Shown here: positions 56,031 to 64,000 of the stretch, piece after piece
Numbering within the stretch: position 1 is the first letter of the stretch
Layout of the letters: every line of letters begins with the position of its first letter
Source: Pieris napi
Lineage: Eukaryota > Arthropoda > Insecta > Lepidoptera > Pieridae
NCBI RefSeq assembly: GCF_905475465.1
Contig: NC_062236.1
Span: 12,100,001 to 12,164,000 of the forward strand
Length of the DNA stretch: 64,000 bases
Direction of reading: 5' to 3'
Notes under the pieces: generated by a model
Databases searched by the model: none
Seen by the model: the letters and a program-made list of their open reading frames with translations, nothing else
What the model was told of the DNA's origin: nothing
Translations under genes and position numbers: made by a program

Positions 56031-58366
56031 TTAGCAGAAAGACCAATTTGGTGCAAGGGAATTTAATCAGGTAGCTAATTCTTTTTGATTAAATAGGTAT
56101 AAAGATTAGACCATAAACAATATTTTGTCTAGTAATAGCGTTAATCGCGAATATCCGATAGCGTATTCGTCTACAAATTTCGAAGCTTTTCTTTATTATA
56201 TTTAATACACATCAAAATGTTTCTGGAACATAGGTTAAGTATGTTAACACTTTCAAAGCATCAAACTACCCTACGATATCGACATGAGTCATGACTTTAT
56301 CATTTGTAGTAGAAACATTCTAATTAGTGGCATTCCCGCACTTAACTAAACGTTAAGTATGATAAGTGTCACACTATACATTTGTTCGTCCCACTTCACT
56401 TGACTGGGCTCTTTATTCTATAGACAGCGTTAATTGTTTTTAATTTTCACTCCATCGTTAACTTTTCAAACTGGGGCTATTACTCAATGAGAAACGTCTA
56501 TTTTTTCAAGCTTGAATACGGTGAGCTTTCATTCTACATACGTACTTGTGGCGAGTTTTGTTTTTCCAAATACATACACTTCATAGAAATGTCGAGGATG
56601 TCTTTCTTTCCTCCTTCCTATAACTTTTCTAATATTTCAATACTAAGCCTGAAAGCATCAACATTTCAAATATTGAATCCTGGTTCTAAATTGCGCTCAG
56701 CACTGTTTATAGATATGTATACTTGTTCAGCCTTGAGCTGGCCAGTTAATTGAAAGTTATAGTTGGGTTGAGGAGATCGCTTTTATTATTAAAGATGCCT
56801 TCACTAACTCAGTCGATTCTGTACGAATAAAATATTGGCCATTATTTCTAGTTGACGTCTCGTTTAGAGGTTGTTAATTCAAATTCTTGATTGTCATATA
56901 GAAAATCATCATTGGACAGTTTTGTTAACTATTCCATATACATATATGAGATATTTGATGTGACGGTTAAGGGGAGTTTATAGCTACCTGCATCATTTCT
57001 GTATTCTTTTCATAATATTATCTTTGTATAAATGAGATCATTTAATTATTACTCATGATTTTATAGTAGCAAGCAAGTTTCAAAGTGTTTCAGTTCGAAA
57101 TAGAAGGAAGAGGACTTTACTGCAATGCAAATGGTTACTTTATTTTAAACGCTTTACCTATTTCATATCTCAGCCGGTCTGTATTCGAAAAATCCAGGTT
57201 CGGGGAGCCAGTTTCGTGCGTAAATAAAGAAGTTTCTTGATCAAACAGTATGGGTTTCGTTCCGCTTCGAAGTCCAATCCAAATTTTAAATAAGTTTGTT
57301 TTTTGTCGCGGGCCAGCGTCGCGACGACGGTAATTCGTCACGCGAGAATTTTGGCCTTTTTATGTATGCTTCAGTGAAGTTATCGTTAAAATTTAAATAA
57401 ATACGAATTGTTAGGAACGACTTCATGGGTTTTTTCCGTACTGTCTAGGATGTCTTTGTATTACGTAGATATTAACTATAACTCCCTAAAATAAAAGGCA
57501 TAGAGGTTAGGTTAGAGAATCATGTTTGGCAACTTAAAAATTCATCATCAATCTAAAAGTCAAAGCGGATGGGTATACTAATAGAGAAAGTTTCTTAATC
57601 ATCACAACCAACAGAACAATACATATATTGCGATTTACATCACCTAATGACTTGATAGTTCATAATGCAAGTGAATTAAAATAAAGCGAAAAATGCGTTG
57701 ACAGTAACGACCATTTACCATTAAGAATGATAGACGGATGAGGTTTCATTTCGCTTAACAATAAGACAGCACACAAAGGCTTGTCTAACTTACGATAATA
57801 AATTGCTTCAAAGCTTTATGCAGAGTAGATGGACGGTAAAAACAGAACAAACAAAAATGAAAATCTATCAGTGAGGACGCCGAAATCTTTAAACTTGGAA
57901 GCTATATTAAAGTCAAAAGAATGGGTTCGAATTGTATAAAATTCTCAAACTATTATAAAATTCGTGGTAAGTTTTATTAAAAATCCAAAATGATGTTTTA
58001 ACCCGAATCAAGTGCATTTTGTTGTTTCATTATCCGAATAATTGATTGTACATGTAATGTTAGATTGATAGCTAGACGTGTAAACTATGAGAATGGCTGC
58101 AACACATCTTGTGGGTGGTTAACACGGGCTGTATTATGCTTTAAATTCTCAATGAACGGTTAATGTACCCATTTATCATTCCCTAATGAAACTGATTCAT
58201 GCTTCGTGTTATTTGAATAATGATTGTGATTATATAGACCAAGAGGTACGAGAAAATCTGGTGATAAGTGAATACAACTAAACGATGCAGAATAAATATT
58301 CCTATCTTTTTATGCTTACATTGCTGACACTCTATTCAAAGGTGCTGAGTTGAAGGATGACACTAC

Positions 58367-58431
58367 AAGGTCTTCTCCAAACAATTCGATTGCCCTAATA
58401 GGAATAAAAGTAGCGCAAATCCAGCGAACAT
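58367..58431 (-). CDS. candidate signal-peptide exon of Notch
   Basis: The minus-strand ATG at 58431 opens MFAGFALLLFLLGQSNC, then LEKT, before a TAG. The text has the shape of a secretion signal: short start, core FAGFALLLFLLG, small/polar QSNC. A possible donor (CCTT then GTAGTG) follows at 58366 before the stop, leaving phase 2. In insects the Notch signal peptide is usually separated from the EGF exons by a large intron, so position and strand fit. Against it: the donor is weak, the frame is open upstream to 58635 without being used, and the small exon for the first half of EGF1 was not found between here and 37433. Confidence 0.3.
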
Positions 58432-60008
58432 CCGGATTTGCGACCGGGCAACTTGATCAGTTATTTCTAAGTTATACAGCACGTAATAGCCTTGTATCGC
58501 CACAAAAATCAACCAATAATACCGTCGTGATCGTAGTGGACCAAAGAATAGTAGACCATTAAAAGCTTCGGAGATAAAGTATGACGGTCGGGCCCAGACG
58601 TGCTTCACTGCATCGCGATAGTCGCAGGTGTTCACACATGAAAAGCATCATAATCTACCAATTCTTGGACCTTATCGCTTTGGGATAAGGTGCATTTGGG
58701 TTTGGCAGATCTGGTCGTGTCGGTTTTAGTTTATTGCCCACATTGTCATCAAGATTTGGATTATGATAGCGTGACCCGTGTAAACACAAAAGTAATGGCG
58801 CATGGTTCACGGTCAACTTTTTTACCGGGAAATGTAAGTTCAGCAACATTGAGTCATGTTTGTAAGATAAAACGTTTCTCAGTTACGCGTTACTAGGCGC
58901 AGAATACATCTAACTCTAGACACTAATATTTGTTATAGATTAGTACATGTTAATTCTTTAGATAGTAATATTTTTAAAGAAAAACAAGCGCCGAAGTAAA
59001 ACATTGAATTTTTTTACTGATTCAACGTTGATTTTTTTTTTAATTTTATAGGAGCCAAACGAGCTTGCGGAAAAATCAGTCAGTAGCACATGGATACCTA
59101 TTTTAGTGGGTGCGTTGCCGGATTTTACGGAGTATTTATAAGTGTAAACGTAACAAGTATGTGTATAAAAAATGGAAATTCTACACATTTTCTGAACGGA
59201 ACCTATGTAATCTTTGTAATTTTCAATCTTTGAGAATTGTTGAATGTTGGAGATCAGTAAATGCTGATCGTTAGCAACAAAAGGATCTGATACAGAAATC
59301 GTCGATTACTTCGCAACAAACGAATGCCATATAGGGCAAAGCTCAGTTCTCATTAAGCTCGACTCAACTTTGATATGGCCATCAGAGTACAGATGGCCAA
59401 TAAGATAAATATGTATTGATTTTAAAGGGTATAGTAAAATTACAATTTACTAATATTTACTAAGGAAAACTACATATATGACAAATGTATGATTTCAGTA
59501 GTTAGCGTTATTTTTAAAAAATAAACATATATCCAAAGATGGAAGATATACAAAAAGGTTAGCATGTGGGGAACGTGAAACAAAGCACGATCTAAACCAA
59601 GATATCTTTCATTTACTACGAAAATATTTTTTGTATAATATTCCTCGTTATGAGTATGTTATACGTGTAATAAATTAATATGCATATAGAGAAACAATTG
59701 AACTATCAAAAAAGAAAAAAAGGGGGAATCTTGGAATAGATACCCAAAGCTTATACCAACGGTTATTAAAATAGGAATCCTAACAAACAAGTCAAGTAAA
59801 CAAGAGATAAATTGTCCAGTCTGATGATGCAATTCTAAACCACTTACAATTCACCAACACCGTTTAATAGTAAATGTTTGCTAACTCTTCCACAGCTTTT
59901 ATTAATAATTCAATAAGGTAAGGTAAGGTATAGCGGTTTTTGTATATAGAAATGCTATATATGTTCGCAATTTGAGGCTATATATTTAATATCTCCGTTA
60001 CTGCACTT

Positions 60009-60221
60009 TTGGCCTAGTGGCTTCAGCGTGCGACTATCATCCCTGGGTTAGTAGGTTCGATCCCTGGCTATGTACCTACCAATGGACATTTTATGCGTGC
60101 ATTTAACACTCGCTCGTACAGTGAAGGAAAACATCGGTTGATCACCAACTTGCCTATTATAAATGATTACGGAACATATACAGATATCTGAGGTCCAGAG
60201 CTTAAAGGTTGTATAGCATTG
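60009..60221 (+). mobile_element. tRNA-derived SINE with intact Pol III boxes
   Basis: The head tggcctagtggcttcagcgt (box A TGGCCTAGTGG) is followed by agtaggttcgatccctggct (box B GGTTCGATCCC). The body ggaaaacatcgg is followed by a deletion. The end is gaggtccagagcttaaaggt. This is the clearest copy of the tRNA-like promoter in the window. Confidence 0.88.
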
Positions 60222-60846
60222 GTATATGTATCTCCATAACTGGGCCGTAGTGTAATAATTGACTTAAAACACAAAAAGATGTTTACAATGACATCCATTT
60301 TAGCTCCTTGAAGCAAAACTCTTTAACTTTACAGTAATGAAAAATACAGCACCAATGTTCAAAAATCATGTGCATTGTACATAACTTGAAATCTTTTTTA
60401 AAGTTGACGGTTAATTCGTTAAAGATTACCATCTGTCCCCAATGGCTGGCGAATATGCCTAAATTTTAGTCGCACCTGGACATTCACAGAGTATTATACA
60501 ATGGCCGAACTTCGAGAGATGGCGCTGGATGGCAATAATAGAACGAAAACGAAATTATAAGAATACTAAAAAGGAATCTTTCTTTAGATTCAAATGACTC
60601 CAGGTCCATTAAGATACGAAAAACTATTTAACATTTACCCAAACAAATAGGGAATCCAATCGTAAAGAGTAGCCATTACACCGAGAACACATTGATACAA
60701 AATTATCATAATAACATTAGTTAATTACAAACAATAATTAATCTTATCTCGTCCTTTCACAAACAGTGTGTGTGGCCTTGTCAGCCATATTTAAACGCAC
60801 TGTTTGTCTATTAAAACAACTTATAAGATGCAAACCAAAACAATAC

Positions 60847-61222
60847 AAAAAGGGTGCGTGTACTAATATGTACGCGCGTAAGAAGTTATACTTCTTTGGC
60901 ATTATTAAAAATAGTTTTTGATTGCATGCAAGTAATTAATTACAATTAAATAATCAAAGACTGGAAAAGGATTCATTATAGTCAATAAAGTTCAGTTTAC
61001 ATTTGAAAAATTAAATATTTATAATTACTCTCTTACATTACTTAAGTGTAACATAAATTATATTATCAATCGAATGTTGTTTTTAAATTATGTCTAATGC
61101 CGTAGCATCTTCCGTGGGCACCTTCATTCTGTTAATTTTGTGTCACGGTGCGCGCAAAATCGTGCATCGTAAAATTTCACTCTTATCAATTTTTCATAAC
61201 GCGCCTAAAGAAGTATAACTTC
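60847..61222 (+). mobile_element. TIR element family copy 5 (long form)
   Basis: Begins agggtgcgtgtactaatatg, tacgcgcgtaagaagttata and ends cgcgcctaaagaagtataac. The interior (agactggaaaaggattcatt, agttcagtttacatttgaaa, tcttccgtgggcaccttcat) is the reverse of 4605-4958. Both terminal repeats are present here, so this is the reference copy of the long form. Confidence 0.78.
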
Positions 61223-61828
61223 AAAAATCTTTAAAGTAAAATACGTAAATAACTTGTATTTTGTCCATAAAGCGAGGAAATTCCAGTGTTAAAGGCACAC
61301 TGCCACAGGGACCAAACTTTTTTTAATTATTATTATTACTATGTAGGTTAAGAATATTGTAAATACTACAAATATTAATTTTAATAAAGTTCAATACCTA
61401 TTTTGAAATTTTAATAACCATCTCCAATGACTTTAGTTTACAAACCAAAAAAGAATTACCTAGAATATTTCACTGTTAAATCCAAATACTCGATGATGTT
61501 CCTAAAACTTCATTGTAACAGAGTAGCAAAACTTGAATCTGACCCATTCTATTTATGTAAATGGCTATTTAAAATTATGGGACCAAGGCCCATAATATTT
61601 GCATGAGCGAAAAGGACATATGACAACTCTCAAACCGTATATGGCAAAGGGCAACGAACATTAAGATTTGAACTTGGGTCTAAATTGTGTTTATGTACCA
61701 TTACTAGTAGATAACGCCATTATTTACGTGAATAAAGCTTAAACATTTGAACTTAAAGATTTACTTGAGTGCAATTTCGAACAGCTATAATTATATAACT
61801 TCTGAAAGTCATCTATACGTTTTAATAT

Positions 61829-62059
61829 TGTACGGTTACATCGGGATGCTTTAAATAATAGAGGATTTTATTTTTATTATATTAAACACTCGTAAAAATA
61901 AGCTAAACAATGAAATGTTAATTGCTATGTAACGTAATGAATGCAATGTAACAGTTGAAAAGGCCAGCTCGGGGCGTAACTCCGACGATTTAGGAAATCG
62001 CCACGCTTAGAAAACTAAGAAAGCCTGAGTGAACTAAATGTACAGCTTTAGCTGGTACA
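61829..62059. mobile_element. solo LTR B with 5-bp target duplication
   Basis: 231 bp starting TGTACGGTT and ending CTGGTACA. Perfect 5-bp direct repeats AATAT flank it (61824-61828 and 62060-62064). Same family and orientation as 52514-52735. It has an extra segment with aatgaatgcaatgtaaca near 61937-61953, which may be a length difference between LTR subtypes. Confidence 0.85.
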
Positions 62060-62547
62060 AATATCTTATTTATTTATAAGTAATCTTACAGCTATAAATA
62101 TACTAATCTTGTTGATAATTAATATAGAATTACTTAAAGATACTAGGTGAAAAATGCTTTACTACTTGTTAGAAGCAGACGAAGTCGGCCTATTTGTCTA
62201 TAAAGAAGTCATTAGAAAAACAACGTCTTCCCATTGACATCTCTGATTCACGTTTTAGAATCATAACTATGACTCGTCTTCTAAACTATTCAGGTAAGCT
62301 ATTGTTTTAATTCGCTCAGACCGGTCCATAATAACCCCAAAACTTGCCGACGGACTCAAAGGAGAAATTCCAATTTTTTGGTTGTATTTTTAAAGAATCC
62401 TTCCCAATTTAAAATAATGGTCGACTGTTTTAATCTTCAGTGGAATATTAGTCTTCCAGTAGGCCCAGGAGACGGGAAATTTTGCCTCTATTTCTTGACG
62501 TAGAGAAGGATAAAAAAATCATTTAATTTTTAATATTGGTACGGGTA

Positions 62548-63040
62548 CAGCGTAAACTCTTTGTAACGTCATTAGCAATAACAAAAAGCTCTATATAACG
62601 TAAAAAAGATTTGATTTGGTTGGTTAAACACAAAACTAATACATTAATTCATTATTTTAAAACTAATACATTACTTTAAAACGCAACAGCCACTCTCTAT
62701 TAAGAAGAAATATTTTCATAATTAGACATCAACAACATACTTAAGTGTAATTGTTTTTATAATCAGATTACAAAACTAACCGATTGAGGTGCCAAAATTT
62801 ATAAAAACGTACCTGAGGTCATAAACAGCCGTCTCGCCTTTGTTTTTCTTAATTGCATTGCGGTTATTCTTATTAGATTACATTGCCTGTAGGAAATTTT
62901 GGTCTCTGTTACTAAACGCACCATTGTCAGCTATCTATGTATATATAAATTATTATATAAACTTGTTCTCGTTATATTTACTCTCTATAACGAAGAAAAA
63001 TGCTCGGTCCCTAGAAATTCGTTATAAAGAGTTTACACTG
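62548..63040. mobile_element. pogo-like MITE with TA duplication
   Basis: Left end cagcgtaaactctttgtaac. The right end, reversed, is cagtgtaaactctttataac. TA flanks both ends (62546-62547 and 63041-63042). A second, inner inverted word (tatataacg / cgttata) lies behind each end. The 493-bp interior has no transposase. The 75-codon plus-strand frame at 62840-63067 crosses the right end and is not a gene. Confidence 0.8.
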
Positions 63041-63926
63041 TATATTAAAAATAGGCTTTTTACCTAAATACATCGTGACAACTGGCGAATATCGCATATA
63101 ATTTTAAACCTTTTATCATACCAAGTATTATTAATAAAAAAACTACACGGTTTAAGTTTATTATGAGATTCCGGAGCACTTAAGACTCATGATCGCTTGT
63201 TCATAAAACTCGTTTTGTTCGGGTTGATCGACCATTTGTCGTATGCAAAGATGAGTTTTAAAACTTTTGATATATGGACGAATTACTTCAAAATTTATCG
63301 ACAATTTTTATTACGTAAAATATTTCGTCATGTATCTTTCTTAATGCAGGACTATAATTGGTGACTTATCTAGGACTTTAAGCATCAATAGAAGCATCAG
63401 GTTTTTTTATATGATATTGCCGGTGATGATGGAGCAATAGCTGAGTGCATTTCTCTCACCAGGGAGACATCTAACTTAAGCGTATATACTAATATTTATG
63501 TTTCATACTTTTGCCCTAATGATATTCACGTTTTTGTTTGAAATGACAAATATATAGACACAAAGAGCATTTGTTCTTGATATAATCTTTATGGAATAAT
63601 AATTATAAAAATCATCGCCCCATTGTCACGTACGAAGCAAAGCTTTTAGGAGCTTTTAGGATCCTCAGATGTAAACCGTCATTTATGCGTAATCACAAAA
63701 TCGAGTCCATCAAAGCGGCCGATTCCGAGACATCGCATAACATTGAATGGGTATATTATCTTTTATTAGTTTTTGCTTTTTCTGGCGGCGAGTTTTCGTT
63801 TTCCCTTTAATTTCATTGATGGAAATTCTTGAGTTATGGTTGTTAAATATATACTTTGGATCATTTTGAAGAAATGTGTTTTAATAATATGAAATAACTA
63901 AAGCACTAAGATTTTTATGTAGAACA

Positions 63927-64000
63927 GGGGACAAATAGGCAGGAGGCTCACTTGATGTTAAGCTATACTGCCATGGACATTCTCAATGGCAAAGAGCATG
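63927..64000 (-). mobile_element. non-LTR 3' tail, runs off the window
   Basis: Minus-strand words cattgagaatgtccatggca, cttaacatcaagtgagcctc and ctgcctatttgtccc match the tail at 8262-8372 and 27950-28045. Any polymerase part would lie beyond 64000. Confidence 0.7.

Larger units (their letters stand above)
37433..64000. other. 26.6 kb upstream intron and/or Notch 5' flank
   Basis: No EGF-coding sequence was found here on either strand. Listed inserts: SINEs (41950, 42490, 44480, 46686, 60009), LINE ends (44865, 48300, 49200, 63927), two solo LTRs (52514, 61829), two pogo-like elements (51499, 62548) and a TIR element copy (60847). Stretches without recognised features: 37440-41940, 42720-43270, 44970-46680, 46860-48290, 49500-51490, 51770-52510, 52740-55720, 56040-58360, 58440-60000, 60230-60840, 61230-61820, 62100-62540 and 63050-63920. 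From 49.5 to 60 kb repeats are sparse, as expected of regulatory intron DNA. GC-richer patches at 37800-37905, 45210-45270, 48880-48960 and 53030-53225 are unexplained. Confidence 0.6.

Noticed and set aside
60009..60080. tRNA gene
   Set aside because: Box A and box B are present, but the same sequence with its SINE body recurs over a dozen times and no full cloverleaf with an acceptor stem is seen. It is a SINE head.
60481..60515. EGF-like coding bit on the minus strand (text CIILCECPGA)
   Set aside because: The donor is weak, the text does not fit the missing half of EGF1, and no preceding C..GG.C pattern is present.

Overview
The window is eukaryotic, AT-rich and intron-dominated, and looks like a lepidopteran (butterfly or moth) genome. 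Its only well-supported gene is Notch, on the minus strand. Fourteen internal exons between 201 and 37432 carry 2,394 coding bases. Every junction is GT-AG and the reading frame holds across all 13 internal introns. The exons run from the second half of EGF repeat 1 to the first cysteines of EGF repeat 22, so EGF2 to EGF21 are complete. The ligand-binding repeats EGF11-12 lie in the exon at 12328-12510. The LNR, transmembrane and ankyrin regions must lie to the left of the window. The lepidopteran assignment is an inference: the repeat families look like ones I know from that order, and Notch is very insect-like.

Layout: 201-4281 holds eight closely spaced exons (EGF12 tail to EGF22 start). 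Then come an 8.0-kb intron, three exons at 12328-13500, a 9.6-kb intron, one exon at 23089-23251, a 6.9-kb intron, one exon at 30184-30528, a 6.6-kb intron and the first recognised EGF exon at 37155-37432. From 37433 to 64000 no EGF-type exon was found. This is upstream intron and/or 5' flank. A short minus-strand frame at 58367-58431 reads like a signal peptide and could be the first coding exon, but the small exon needed for the first half of EGF1 was not found.

The introns are full of transposon debris. A tRNA-derived SINE family is present in at least 14 pieces. There are many 5'-truncated non-LTR retrotransposon ends (RTE-like and other RT types). A TIR element family recurs five times. 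There is a PIF/Harbinger element with TTA target duplications and a broken MADF-type reading frame, plus two pogo-like elements. Two solo LTRs have perfect 5-bp target duplications. One repeat carries an 83-nt piece of 5S rRNA with its internal Pol III control region and a T-run. Local tandem duplications also occur, one ending inside the splice donor of the EGF6-8 exon. No CRISPR array, operon, true tRNA gene or second confirmed protein gene was seen.
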